DNA of 64,000 nucleotides from Streptomyces olivaceus (GTDB lineage Bacteria; Actinomycetota; Actinomycetes; Streptomycetales; Streptomycetaceae). The position numbers and the translations under genes are program-made. Where the stretch lies: positions 197,098 to 261,097 of the forward strand of contig NZ_JOFH01000020.1 in assembly GCF_000721235.1 (NCBI RefSeq). The letters run 5' to 3'. The notes beneath the pieces were generated by a model. That model ran no database searches. It had not been told where the DNA came from and worked only from the letters and a program-made list of their open reading frames with translations. Shown piece after piece: positions 9,554 through 18,512 of this stretch. Position 1 is the stretch's first letter. Each line of letters starts with the position of its first letter.

Positions 9554-12500
9554 CTACGGCACGACCTTGCCGATCCGTACGCTGCCCAGGCCCGCGACCG
9601 TGCCGTGGGCGTTGACCAGCTGGACCCGGCCGAAGAACTCGCGGCCCTCGGGAGCGGCGGCGAGCGCCGTGACGCTGCCCGTCACCTCCGCCGAAGCGCC
9701 CGTGCCGAGCTTCACCGTCGCCGAGCCGTCCACGGTCACCGAACCGAGGCCGGCGGAGAAGTACACGTCCCGGTAGTCGTACTCCGTGCTGCCCGCGGGC
9801 ACCGAGTAGCCCGCGACCTCGACGGTGTACGTGCCGGCGGCCGGCTTCGCGAGGGAGACCGACTCCTCCGAGTCGCCGTCGGCGGACTGCCCGACGACCG
9901 CGCCGTCCTGGTCGTAGACCGTCAGGTCCAGGTCGGCGGCCGCGTCGGAGACGCCCCCGATGGAGACGTCCAGCGACTCGGCGCCCTCGGGCACCTCGAC
10001 CGTGGAGGTCGCCGTCTCACCCTGGGCGAGGGACGGGCGGGACGACTCGGACGAGCCGAGCGGGCCGCCGACCAGCTTGCCCTCGATCGGGGCGTACCGG
10101 TTGGTCACCGTCCAGGAGGCGTCGGCCGGGGTGCCCGCCTGCGCCTCGGGCACGGTGACGACCTCCGGGTCGAAGGCCGCGCCGAGCACGGTGACGTCCA
10201 GCTCGTAGGGGTTGTCGAGCAGCGGCGAGGTGCGCCGTGCCTCGACCTCGATCTCCCAGACGCCGGGCTGCGGGTCGGCGTAGGAGCGCACGTCGGGGCG
10301 GCAGCCGTTGCCGTCGAGGTAGTTGTTGTAGCAGTACGGCGTGGAGGTGTTGTCGACCGGGACGCCGTACGGGTGGAGGGAGACGAACCGGGTCTGGCTC
10401 TCCCCCTTGAGGCCGCCGATCGCCACCTCCAGCGACTTCGCGCCCTCGGGGACGGTCACGAAGTACGACGTGGTGGCGTTGCGCAGCACCGAGCCCTTCG
10501 CGGAGAAGTCGTACTTCAGCGGGGCGGAGACGACCACCGTGGTCAGGACCTGCTGGTCGACGCCCTCGGTGCGCGGGTCGTCGACCTCCAGGATCGCGCT
10601 CTTGACGCCGGCGGAGCCGGGCCGCGCCTCGACCTCGACGGTCACCGGCTCGTTCAGCGGCAGCTTCACCTCGTCGCGGCCGACGATCCGGAAGGTGCGG
10701 CCCGCGTTGTTCTCGAAGTGCAGCTCGTGCCGGAGCGCCTTGTCGGCACCGGAGGTGCGCGTCAGCGTGATCTCGTACGTCTTCTTCTGCCCGGCCTTCA
10801 GGCCGCCCTCGCGGTCGTAGAGGCCGGTGCCGCGGCCCGGCGTCTCCAGGAACTCGTCGATCGCCGTGTCGACCGGCGCCTCGACCGTGTACTCGTGGGC
10901 GGTGGCGCCGCGCCGGATCGACTTCCAGGCGTCCGGGATGTTGATCAGGCCCGCGCCCTCCTCGTACGCCTGCACGCCCTTGATGTGGTCGGCGGTGGAG
11001 GTCAGCGCCGTGCGCAGCGTGGCCGGGGTGAGGTCGACGCGGGCCTGCTTCGCCGCCGACAGGAGCAGCGCCGAGGCGCCGGCGGCCTGCGGGGACGCCA
11101 TCGAGGTGCCCTGGAGCATGCCGTAGCCGGCGGGCAGGTCGTAGCCGGCCTCGGGGACCGGGGCGCCGGGCATCCAGGTCTGGATGGAGTTGACCGCCGC
11201 GCCGGGCGCGGTCAGCGTCGGCGTGAAGCCGCCGTCCTCACGCGGGCCGCGCGAGGAGAACGGCATCATCTGGTACTTGGTCTTCACCGCGGAGCCGTAG
11301 TTGGCGGCCCAGGTCTCGCGGGAGATGGAGGCGCCGACGGAGATCACCTTGTCGGCGAGGCCCGGGTCGCCGATGGTGTTGGCGCCGGGGCCCGAGTTGC
11401 CCGCGGAGATGACGAGCTGCACGCCGTAGGTGTCGATGAGCCGCGTGTACAGCTCGGCACGGGCGTTGTTGCCGTCGTTGAGGGAGGGCAGGCCGCCGAT
11501 CGACATGTTGACGATGTCGACTCCCCGGTCGACGACGAGGTCGATCATGCCCTCGGTGAGCGCGACGTTGGTGCAGCCGCCGCTCCAGGTGCACGCGCGG
11601 GAGGAGACGAGCTTCGCGCCGGGCGCGGCGCCGTCCATCCGGCCGCCGAACAGGCCGTGGGCCGCGGCGAGTCCGGCGACGTGCGTGCCGTGCTCGGACT
11701 CGATGACGCCGATGTTGACGAAGTCGGCCTTGTCGCCGGCCGAGTTGTGGACGACGTCCTTGCGGATCTCGACCACGAAGGGCTGGCGCTCGGCCACGTC
11801 CGTCTTCGGGTCGTCGGTGCCGAAGTACCCGACCTGGAAGCCGTCCTTGTAGGGCTTCATCGGCTTGTCGTCGGAGAAGTCGTGGTTGTTGTTCAGGTCG
11901 ACGCGGACCGTCCCGGCATCCGCGTCGTACAGGACGCCCCAGGAGTCGGTGGTGTCGCCGTCCCGGTTGGCGTCGCCCGCCGCGTCACCGCCGGTGGTGT
12001 ACGACTCCAGGAAGGTGCTGACCCGGTAGGAGCCCGCGGGCGCGGTCCACGTCTGTCCGCCGTAGGTGAAGGTGGGGCCCGAGACGGAGGTGGTCATCGG
12101 GCGCCAGGTCCGGTCGCCGTCGACGACCGGGTCGGTCGCGGTGACCCAGTCGACGATCTTGCGCTCGCCGGTGGTGGTCTTCTGCAGTGCCGGGTGGGCG
12201 AGGTCGACGCCCGAGTCGAGGATGCCGATGGTGACGCCGCGGCCGTCCGACTTCGGGTACTTCTTCACGAAGTCGACGGCGCCCGTCTCGAAGGACGGGT
12301 TGTACGGGTTCTCGGCGGGGGTCCGGCGGTCCGGCGCAGGGTAGGAACGGCCCTTGTGCGAGGCGCCCTTCGCCATGTCCGCGCTCGGCGTCGGGTCGTC
12401 CAGCTCGATCTCGTCGCGCAGGTCGATGCCGTGCACGGAGGAGAGCTTCGCGGCGGCGGCGATGGCCGCGTCGGCCTTGGCGGTGGGGACGGTGGCGCGG

Positions 12501-12853
12501 ACGTAGCCCAGCTCGTCGTAGGTCCGGCCGACGGCGCCGCCGGGGACCGCGTCCAGTTCCTCGGCCACCTGCGCCGTCCGGCCCGGCGCGGTGGCGACCA
12601 TCATCGTGACGTTCTGCTCGCCGTCGGCCTTCGCCGCGGCGAGCAGGTCGGCGTCGTGGGAACCGAGCTTGTCGTGCGCGGACTTCACGGAGGCGTCCGC
12701 GGGGACCGGGGGTGTGGTGGCCGGGCCGTCGGCGGCGAGGGCCACGGGGACGGGCCCGACCGCGGCGAGCGCGGCGACGAGGCCGGCGGTCAGGGCGATG
12801 CGGGCCGCGCGTCTCGCGCCGGGTATCGGTTCCCGCTGGGGGCTGTGGGTCAT
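9554..12853 (-). CDS. Secreted S8 subtilisin-like serine protease
   Basis: About 1099 residues. The ATG at 12853 is preferred because AAGGG lies six bases before it; an ATG two codons earlier is almost on top of that site. The N terminus MTHSPQREPIPGARRAARIAL plus a long Ala/Leu/Val core ending near VALAADG is a Sec/Tat-length signal peptide. The catalytic triad is visible: Asp in ILDSGVDLAHP (~residue 213), His in EHGTHVAGLAAAHG (~388), Ser in GTSMASPQAAG (~583). A pro-region precedes the Asp, and an insertion with DANRDGDTTDSWGVLYD and Asp-rich loops lies between Asp and His, possibly calcium binding. The C-terminal ~450 residues are beta-rich pre-peptidase C-type modules (DLDLTVYDQDGAVVG, YTVEVAGYSVPAG). 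Likely role: extracellular protein degradation during development. Confidence 0.93.
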   Translation of the reverse strand: MTHSPQREPIPGARRAARIALTAGLVAALAAVGPVPVALAADGPATTPPVPADASVKSAHDKLGSHDADLLAAAKADGEQNVTMMVATAPGRTAQVAEELDAVPGGAVGRTYDELGYVRATVPTAKADAAIAAAAKLSSVHGIDLRDEIELDDPTPSADMAKGASHKGRSYPAPDRRTPAENPYNPSFETGAVDFVKKYPKSDGRGVTIGILDSGVDLAHPALQKTTTGERKIVDWVTATDPVVDGDRTWRPMTTSVSGPTFTYGGQTWTAPAGSYRVSTFLESYTTGGDAAGDANRDGDTTDSWGVLYDADAGTVRVDLNNNHDFSDDKPMKPYKDGFQVGYFGTDDPKTDVAERQPFVVEIRKDVVHNSAGDKADFVNIGVIESEHGTHVAGLAAAHGLFGGRMDGAAPGAKLVSSRACTWSGGCTNVALTEGMIDLVVDRGVDIVNMSIGGLPSLNDGNNARAELYTRLIDTYGVQLVISAGNSGPGANTIGDPGLADKVISVGASISRETWAANYGSAVKTKYQMMPFSSRGPREDGGFTPTLTAPGAAVNSIQTWMPGAPVPEAGYDLPAGYGMLQGTSMASPQAAGASALLLSAAKQARVDLTPATLRTALTSTADHIKGVQAYEEGAGLINIPDAWKSIRRGATAHEYTVEAPVDTAIDEFLETPGRGTGLYDREGGLKAGQKKTYEITLTRTSGADKALRHELHFENNAGRTFRIVGRDEVKLPLNEPVTVEVEARPGSAGVKSAILEVDDPRTEGVDQQVLTTVVVSAPLKYDFSAKGSVLRNATTSYFVTVPEGAKSLEVAIGGLKGESQTRFVSLHPYGVPVDNTSTPYCYNNYLDGNGCRPDVRSYADPQPGVWEIEVEARRTSPLLDNPYELDVTVLGAAFDPEVVTVPEAQAGTPADASWTVTNRYAPIEGKLVGGPLGSSESSRPSLAQGETATSTVEVPEGAESLDVSIGGVSDAAADLDLTVYDQDGAVVGQSADGDSEESVSLAKPAAGTYTVEVAGYSVPAGSTEYDYRDVYFSAGLGSVTVDGSATVKLGTGASAEVTGSVTALAAAPEGREFFGRVQLVNAHGTVAGLGSVRIGKVVP

Positions 12854-13003
12854 CGGCATCCCTTGTAGGTAAAGGAACGTATGGGTACGACCGAAGCCGA
12901 TCGGTTCCGGTCGCGCCAGTCCGGAATCCGATCCCGGACGACCGCTCAGCTTTACGTAAGGGTTCACTGTTTGGGGAGAGTTGTCCGAGACGGGATGGGG
13001 GTG

Positions 13004-13026
13004 TGGCGTACTTCCGCCATACGCCA
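13004..13026. promoter_or_regulatory. Inverted repeat upstream of protease gene, possible operator
   Basis: TGGCGTA and TACGCCA separated by nine bases, about 150 bp upstream of the protease start. Perfect 7-bp arms; no known regulator motif recognised. Confidence 0.3.
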
Positions 13027-13136
13027 TCGGGGACGCAAGGGGTGAGCCGGGACAATCCCGTGCACCGCGCCGTCGTCTCCGCCCGGCGGGCCGGCCCCCT
13101 CCGGGTGCTCCGGAAACCGAGGGCGGCGGCCTACGC

Positions 13137-13178
13137 CGAACGCGTCCACGGCCGGACCGAACGCGTCCACGGCCGGAC
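13137..13178. repeat. 21-bp tandem duplication, two perfect copies
   Basis: The 21-base unit beginning CGAACGCGTCCACGG occurs twice head to tail at 13137-13157 and 13158-13178 in noncoding DNA. Confidence 0.9.
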
Positions 13179-13242
13179 CTCTGAGGCCGGCCCCCTGATG
13201 CCGGGCCGCCTCGGCCGGACCGGTCCGGTGCCGGCGGCGTAC

Positions 13243-13284
13243 GAGGAGGGGCCGCCGGGCGGTCGTGCCCCGCAGCCCCTCCTC
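13243..13284 (-). terminator. Terminator after the DUF559-type gene
   Basis: GAGGAGGGGC (13243-13252) pairs perfectly with 13275-13284 around a GC-rich loop that can itself fold. It lies 70 nt past the stop on the minus strand. Confidence 0.65.
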
Positions 13285-13354
13285 TCCCCTCCTGGCGCCC
13301 GCCCCGGACCTCCAGCTTCCGCCGGCTTCCGTCGTCCTCCGCCGGCGCCGTCGG

Positions 13355-14428
13355 CTACCGGGGCAGCACCACGACATACGCGGCGGGTTCCCGGTCCTCG
13401 GCCGCCATCAACGCCGTTCGTACCACGGCCGCCTGATGCTCCAGCGACGCGCGCAGCTTGCGCGGGGCCAGGCGCACCACCGTGATGCCCAGCCGCTCCA
13501 GGTGCTCGCGTCTGCGGGCCTGCTCCGCCCGCGCCGCGTCGTCCTCCTGGCGGCGGTGGGCGCCCCGGGTGTCCAGCTCCAGCGCCACCGCCTGCTCCGG
13601 CCAGAAGGCGTCCACGCCGCCGAGGCCGGGGCCGCCGGGCAGGCGCAGGTCGACGTTCCAGACCGGTTCCGGCAGCGCGTGCTCGCGCACCATCCGGTAC
13701 AGGTGCTCCTCGGCGAGCGCCCGCCCCTCGGCGACCAGGGAATCCACCGCGTCCACGACGTGCGGGCGGCCGAGCAGCCGGGCCCGGTTCAGCTCCCGCA
13801 CCACCGCCGCCGGTTCGCAGTGGCCGCCGCGCACCGCCTCCGTCAGCAGCCGGTGGACGACACCGGGGTCGGTCAGCCCCGCCACCGCGTCGGCCAGGGC
13901 CCGTGCCACGGGCGCCACCGGCAGGCCGGTGACCCGCACGGCGGTCGGCAGCGCGGCCGTGCGGACGACGCGGGCGCAGCCGGTCGAGCGCAGCCGGCGC
14001 AGCCGCGGGACCAGGACGTCGAGGGCGTCCAGGGACGGCAGCGGGGGAGCGGCGGAGAAGCCGTGCAGCGTCAGCGCGGCCAGGCCGGTGATCATCGCCT
14101 CGGGGTCGGCGGCGAAGGACTGCTGCTCCCCGCCCGGCTGGCGGGGCACGGACGCCGGTGCCGGCCCGCCGGAGACCGCTGCGGGAGTGCGCTCGCGTGC
14201 CGCGTAGAGCAGTACCGCGTGCAGCCGCTCCTCGCTGGTCGGCGGACCCGCGTGCAGCAGGACGACGTTCGGGAGGAGCTGCTGCCAGGGACCGCCGGGC
14301 CGGCACTGCCGGCCGGTCTCGGCGGCGGAGACCCCGTGCGCCCGGAGCTGGGCGGCCGTCATCAGCCGTCGCCGGCCGTCGGCCAGGTGGTGGAGCGGGC
14401 GGGGGGAGAGCGGGGTGTCGTGCGTCAT
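13355..14428 (-). CDS. DUF559-type protein with AbiEi-like N-terminal domain
   Basis: A 357-residue protein of a common actinobacterial family. The N terminus MTAAQLRAHGVSAAETGRQC plus PWQQLLPNVVLLHAGPP resembles the winged-helix domain of AbiEi-like antitoxins. The C-terminal ~110 residues resemble a Vsr/DUF559 PD-(D/E)XK nuclease-like fold: LGGVDAFWPEQAVALELDTRGAHRR, then QARRREHLERLGITVVRLAP. The D/E-x-D acidic spacing is present, but nuclease activity is unproven for the family. The ATG has GGAAGGG ten bases upstream. It is not paired with an AbiEii toxin; neighbours are a protease and an aminopeptidase. Function unknown. Confidence 0.8.
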   Translation of the reverse strand: MTHDTPLSPRPLHHLADGRRRLMTAAQLRAHGVSAAETGRQCRPGGPWQQLLPNVVLLHAGPPTSEERLHAVLLYAARERTPAAVSGGPAPASVPRQPGGEQQSFAADPEAMITGLAALTLHGFSAAPPLPSLDALDVLVPRLRRLRSTGCARVVRTAALPTAVRVTGLPVAPVARALADAVAGLTDPGVVHRLLTEAVRGGHCEPAAVVRELNRARLLGRPHVVDAVDSLVAEGRALAEEHLYRMVREHALPEPVWNVDLRLPGGPGLGGVDAFWPEQAVALELDTRGAHRRQEDDAARAEQARRREHLERLGITVVRLAPRKLRASLEHQAAVVRTALMAAEDREPAAYVVVLPR

Positions 14429-14532
14429 GGCCGAGACCCTTCCGCGTCCGATCCGCCCCTTAACCGCTGTTACCAGCACGTCGCCCAATCCGGACAAGCC
14501 TGTCCTCAAGGACGGGTGTTCGGATGCCGAAG

Positions 14533-14561
14533 CCCCTGGTCCGAACGGGTGGGACCAGGGG
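14533..14561 (-). terminator. Hairpin downstream of second aminopeptidase gene
   Basis: CCCCTGGTCC at 14533-14542 pairs perfectly with 14552-14561 around a 9-nt loop. It is 160 nt past the pepN2 stop, so it may end that transcript. Confidence 0.6.
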
Positions 14562-14636
14562 TTACGGCCGCAGTGCACGCATCGTGTAACGGCGACGCGG
14601 CACCCCGTCGTCGGCCAGCGGCCGAGGCCCTCGGCG

Positions 14637-14715
14637 GGCTCGACCGCCTGGCGCGCTACGGCCTCGACCGCCTGGCATGCGGTGGCCTCGACCGCTTGGC
14701 GTGCGCTGGCCTCGC
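14637..14715. repeat. 24-bp tandem repeat, about 3.3 copies, directly after the pepN2 stop codon
   Basis: Units start GGCTCGACCGCCTGGC (14637), GGCCTCGACCGCCTGGC (14660) and GGCCTCGACCGCTTGGC (14684), with a partial fourth at 14708. Arms are 80-90 percent identical by eye. The array abuts the 3' end of the aminopeptidase coding region. Confidence 0.85.
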
Positions 14716-14721
14716 CCCCCC

Positions 14722-17337
14722 CTAGCGGGCGGCGGCCGCCGCGTCGCAGGCCTGGCCGCGCAGCGCCCGGGCCAGGTCGTCCCGCGCTTCGAGGACGAGC
14801 CGGCGCAGTGCGGGCGCCGCGTCCTCGTGCGCGGACAGCCACGCGTCGGTCGCGTCCAGCGTCTCCCGGGAGTCCCGCAGCGACGGGAACAGGCCCCGCA
14901 CCACGTCCATCCCGATCTGGATGGACCGCTCGGCCCACACCCGCTCGATCACCGCGAAGTACTTCTCGGCGTACGGCGCGAGCAGCTCCCGCTGCGAGGC
15001 CTGCGCGAAGCCCGCGATGGTCGCCTCCACCAGGGCGTTGGACAGCGCGTCCGACTCCACGACCTGCGCCCACGCCCGGGCCTTCACCTCCGCCGACGGG
15101 CGCGAGGCCAGGCAGCGCACCTGGTGGCGCTTGCCGGAAGCGGTGTCGTCGCGGGCCAGCTCGGCGGCGAGGACGCCCTCGTCGGCGGCGCCGTGGGCCG
15201 CGAGCGGGGCGAGGAACGCCCAACGCAGCTCCTGGTCCACGGCAAGGCCGTCGATCTTCTCGGTGCCGTCGAGGAGGCCGCGCAGCAGGCTCAGTTCCTC
15301 CTCGCCGGAGGCCACCGAGGCGAGGAACCGCGCCCACGCCAACTGCTGCTCGCCGCCCGGCGCCGCGTCCCGCAGCTCGCGCACCGCGCCCTCGCCGAGC
15401 AGCCGGCCGCCGGTCTCCCGCCAGTCGGGGGCGGCGTAGTGCACCAGCGCCGAACCGGCCCAGGCGTGCAGCATCTGCAGGACGCCGATGTCCGACTCCC
15501 GCCCCGCGAACCGCAGTACCAGCGCGGCGAAGTCCCGGGCCGGCAGCAGCGCGTCCCGCGTCATGTTCCACAGCGCCGACCAGCACAGGGCACGGGCCAG
15601 CGGGTCGGTCAGCGCACCCAGGTGCTCGCGCAGCGTCGCCAGCGAGGTGGCGTCGAAACGGGTCTTGCAGTACGTCAGGTCGTCGTCGTTGACCAGGACC
15701 AGCTCCGGCGCCTCGGCACCGGCCAGCTCCGCCACGACCGTCCGCGGCCCCTCGACGTCCACCTCGGCCCGCGCGTACCGCTCCAGGGCGCCCTCGGCCG
15801 TACGCCGGTACAGGCCCACCGCGACCCGGTGCGGGCGCAGTTCGGGGTGCGACTCGACCGCCTCCTGCACGACCGCCAGCTCGTCGACCGTGCCCGCCGC
15901 GCTCAACAGCACCTGCGGGGTCAGGGAGTTGACGCCCGCCGTCTGGAGCCAGGAGCGGGCCCAGGCCGTCATGTCCCGGCCGCTGGTCTCCTCCAGGACC
16001 GACAGCAGGTCGCCCAGCCGGGTGTTGCCGTACGCGTGCCGCTTGAAGTAGCGCCGCGCGCCCTCCAGGAACGCGTCCTGCCCGGCGTACGCCACCAGTT
16101 GCTTCAGCACCGAGGCGCCCTTGGCGTAGGTGATGCCGTCGAAGTTGAGCTTGGCGTCCTCCAGGTCGCGGATGTCGGCCGTGATCGGGTGCGTGGAGGG
16201 GAGCTGGTCGGCGCGGTAGGCCCAGGCCTTGCGGCGGTTGGCGAAGGTGATCCAGGCGTCCTTGAAGCGGGTCGCGCCGACGTTGGCGAAGGCGCCCATG
16301 AAGTCGGCGAAGGACTCCTTCAGCCACAGGTCGTCCCACCACTCCATGGTGACCAGGTCGCCGAACCACATGTGCGCCATCTCGTGCAGGATCGTGTTGG
16401 CGCGGCCCTCGTAGGACGCCCGCGTCACCTTCCCGCGGAAGATGTACTCCTCGCGGAAGGTCACCAGGCCCGGGTTCTCCATCGCGCCGAGGTTGTACTC
16501 GGGCACGAACGCCTGGTCGTACTTCCCGAAGGGGTACGGGTAGTCGAAGCGGTCGTGGAAGAAGTCCAGGCCCTGCTTGGTGATCAGGAAGACGTCGTCG
16601 GCGTCGAAGTGCGGCGCCAGGCCCTTGCGGCACAGCGCGCCGAGCGGGATCTCCAGCCGGGTGCCGTCCTCGAAGGTCCGCTCGTAGGTGTCCGTCACGT
16701 AGTGGTACGGACCGGCCACGACGCAGGTGATGTACGTCGAGATCGGCTTGGTCTCCGCGAACCGCCACACCCCGTCGGCGCGTTCACCGGCGCCGTTGGA
16801 CCACACCGTCCACTCCTCGGGCGCCCGCACCTCGAAGCGGAAGGGCGCCTTGAGGTCCGGCTGCTCGAAGTTGGCGAAGACCCGGCGGGAGTCGGCCGGC
16901 TCGTACTGGGTGTACAGGTACACCTCGCCGTCCTCGGGGTCGACGAAGCGGTGCAGGCCCTCGCCGGTGCGGGAGTACGCGCACTGGGCGTCGACGATCA
17001 GCTCGTTCTCGGCGGCCAGGTCCTCCAGGGCGATCCGGGAGCCGTCGAAGACCTCGCTCGGGTCGAGGTCGCGGCCGTTGAGGCTGACGGCGGTGACGCT
17101 CGGCGCGATCAGGTCGGCGAAGCTGCTCGCGCCGGGCTCGTTGCACCGGAAGCGGATCGTGGTGACGGAGCGGAAGGTGCGCGGGCCCCCGCCCTGCGCC
17201 TCGTCCGGCGCCTCACCCCGCGCCTCGTCGAGGGCCGAGCGCACGTCGAGGGACACCTCGTACCCGTCGATGGACAGCAGGGCGGCCCGCTCCCGGGCCT
17301 CGTCGCGGGACAGATTCTCACCGGGCACGGGCGGCAC
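14722..17337 (-). CDS. Aminopeptidase N (M1 family), second diverged copy
   Basis: A 871-residue M1 peptidase with GAMENPGL near residue 284, HEMAHMW near 317 and the third zinc ligand in KESFA. It aligns by eye along its whole length with the first PepN (shared WFGDLVTMEWW, TYAKGASVLKQLVAY, AYGNTRLGDLL), so it is a paralogue. It differs in the motif residues (NPG for NAG, HEM for HEL) and in an inserted DEARGEAPDEAQGG stretch near residue 40. Two GTG starts are possible: the called one, and one 9 nt downstream with better spacing from GAGGG. It is divergent from the DsbA-fold gene. Probably a cytoplasmic peptidase with different substrate preference. Confidence 0.92.
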   Translation of the reverse strand: MPPVPGENLSRDEARERAALLSIDGYEVSLDVRSALDEARGEAPDEAQGGGPRTFRSVTTIRFRCNEPGASSFADLIAPSVTAVSLNGRDLDPSEVFDGSRIALEDLAAENELIVDAQCAYSRTGEGLHRFVDPEDGEVYLYTQYEPADSRRVFANFEQPDLKAPFRFEVRAPEEWTVWSNGAGERADGVWRFAETKPISTYITCVVAGPYHYVTDTYERTFEDGTRLEIPLGALCRKGLAPHFDADDVFLITKQGLDFFHDRFDYPYPFGKYDQAFVPEYNLGAMENPGLVTFREEYIFRGKVTRASYEGRANTILHEMAHMWFGDLVTMEWWDDLWLKESFADFMGAFANVGATRFKDAWITFANRRKAWAYRADQLPSTHPITADIRDLEDAKLNFDGITYAKGASVLKQLVAYAGQDAFLEGARRYFKRHAYGNTRLGDLLSVLEETSGRDMTAWARSWLQTAGVNSLTPQVLLSAAGTVDELAVVQEAVESHPELRPHRVAVGLYRRTAEGALERYARAEVDVEGPRTVVAELAGAEAPELVLVNDDDLTYCKTRFDATSLATLREHLGALTDPLARALCWSALWNMTRDALLPARDFAALVLRFAGRESDIGVLQMLHAWAGSALVHYAAPDWRETGGRLLGEGAVRELRDAAPGGEQQLAWARFLASVASGEEELSLLRGLLDGTEKIDGLAVDQELRWAFLAPLAAHGAADEGVLAAELARDDTASGKRHQVRCLASRPSAEVKARAWAQVVESDALSNALVEATIAGFAQASQRELLAPYAEKYFAVIERVWAERSIQIGMDVVRGLFPSLRDSRETLDATDAWLSAHEDAAPALRRLVLEARDDLARALRGQACDAAAAAR

Positions 17338-17497
17338 TCCCTCGGATGGTGTTCAGTATGCGGACAGCACCGATCCTGCCATGTGCCCCTGACGCGCGGC
17401 AGGCCGGGAACGGACAGCGGGTGACGGCGGGAATGGACGGCACGGGTGGCCGTGTTCTCCCGTGAAAGACCTGCTCGTGCCCCTCATGAGGAGAGAC

Positions 17498-18136
17498 ATG
17501 TCGGACAAGACCCCCGTCGACTTCTGGTTCGACCCCCTGTGCCCCTGGGCGTGGATGACCTCCCGGTGGGTCCTGGAGGTGGAGAAGGTCCGGGACATCG
17601 AGGTCCGCTGGCACGTGATGAGCCTGGCCGTCCTCAACGAGGACAAGCTCGACGAGCTGCCCGCCGAGTACCGCGAGATGCTGGAGATCAAGGCCTGGGG
17701 CCCGGTCCGCGTGGTCATCGCCGCCCAGGAGGAGCACGGCAGCGAGGTGCTCGGCGACTTCTACACGGCGCTCGGCACCCGCATCCACAACCAGGGCGAG
17801 GGGCCCGGCCGGGAGACGGTCGCCGCCGCCCTGAAGGATGCCGGCCTGCCCGACTCCCTCATGGAGCACTGGGACGGCACCCCCTACGAGCCCCAGCTGC
17901 GCGCCTCCCACAAGGAGGGCATCGACAAGGTCGGCCAGGAGGTCGGCACCCCGGTCATCGCCGTCCCCGGCGCCGATGGCGAGCAGCTCGCCTTCTTCGG
18001 CCCGGTCGTCACCCCCGCGCCCCAGGGCGAGGAGGCCGCCAGGCTCTGGGACGGCACCCTCGCGGTCGCCTCCGTCCCGGGCTTCTACGAGATCAAGCGC
18101 ACCCGGACCAAGGGCCCGGACTTCAGCAACCTGTAG
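17498..18136 (+). CDS. DsbA-fold mycothiol-dependent nitroreductase homologue with CPWA active site
   Basis: A 212-residue thioredoxin/DsbA-fold protein. ATG chosen because GAGGAGAG sits just before it. By recall it is closely similar to M. tuberculosis Rv2466c, a mycothiol-dependent reductase (shared FWFDPLCPW, HVMSLAILNE-like, GTPVIAV, FFGPVV and EIKRTRT motifs). The active site here is C15-P16-W17-A18: the resolving Cys of the CPWC motif is replaced by Ala, so it must act as a monothiol with low-molecular-weight thiol chemistry rather than as a dithiol oxidase. No signal peptide, so cytoplasmic. The neighbour relation to pepN and rpiB is the same as in mycobacteria. Function by homology; substrate unknown. 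Confidence 0.9.
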   Translation: MSDKTPVDFWFDPLCPWAWMTSRWVLEVEKVRDIEVRWHVMSLAVLNEDKLDELPAEYREMLEIKAWGPVRVVIAAQEEHGSEVLGDFYTALGTRIHNQGEGPGRETVAAALKDAGLPDSLMEHWDGTPYEPQLRASHKEGIDKVGQEVGTPVIAVPGADGEQLAFFGPVVTPAPQGEEAARLWDGTLAVASVPGFYEIKRTRTKGPDFSNL

Positions 18137-18160
18137 GCGGCCCCGGCCCCGGCCCCGGCC

Positions 18161-18382
18161 TCAGCCGCCCGGAGGCCGGAAGGAGTCCGGCAGGTCGAAG
18201 CCGGACCGCCAGTCGAAGTACGACTGCACGCGCACGCACCCCGCACGGGCGCAGCGCCGGTAGGTGCCCAGGTCGGCCCTGGGCACCTGCCCCCGGGCAT
18301 ACGCCCTCTCCGCGTCGTCGAGCGGCCGGAAGTCCTGATGCGTGTCCCCGCAGTTGGGGCAGCGCCTGTTCGGGAGACCCAT
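18161..18382 (-). CDS. Small zinc-ribbon-like protein
   Basis: A 73-residue protein beginning MGLPNRRCPNCGDTHQDF. One CPNC knuckle and a second Cys pair in RRCARAGCVR could bind one zinc, and the end YFDWRSGFDLPDSFRPPGG is aromatic and basic. No family name recognised. Convergent with the DsbA-fold gene (24 nt between stops). A longer version starting 34 codons earlier is possible but lacks a ribosome site and conservation-like composition. Possible roles are nucleic-acid or protein binding; unknown. Confidence 0.65.
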   Translation of the reverse strand: MGLPNRRCPNCGDTHQDFRPLDDAERAYARGQVPRADLGTYRRCARAGCVRVQSYFDWRSGFDLPDSFRPPGG

Positions 18383-18512
18383 CCGGGCACTGTCACCCGG
18401 AAGGCTTCCCACCGGAATCCCCCGGGCGGGCGAAACCGGCGATCCGTTCCGTCCGCCCGCCCCCTGTAGCACCATGGGCCTCACTCATCCCTCTGGAGGC
18501 GAGTCCCACCCC

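Larger units (their letters stand above)
12854..13354. other. 501-bp intergenic region upstream of the protease
   Basis: Contains the palindrome TTTACGTAA (12951-12959), an inverted repeat TGGCGTA/TACGCCA (13004-13026), a 21-bp tandem duplication (13137-13178) and the terminator of the next minus-strand gene (13243-13284). No credible gene. The first two elements are candidate regulatory sites for the protease. Confidence 0.5.

Noticed and set aside
9605..12868. Long frame antisense to the S8 protease
   Set aside because: Low-complexity shadow; catalytic triad is on the minus strand.
12964..13377. 137-codon minus-strand frame upstream of the protease
   Set aside because: Contains the 21-bp duplication and the terminator; no ribosome site or domain.
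13355..14428. AbiE-type toxin-antitoxin locus
   Set aside because: Only an AbiEi-like N terminus; no AbiEii nucleotidyltransferase beside it.
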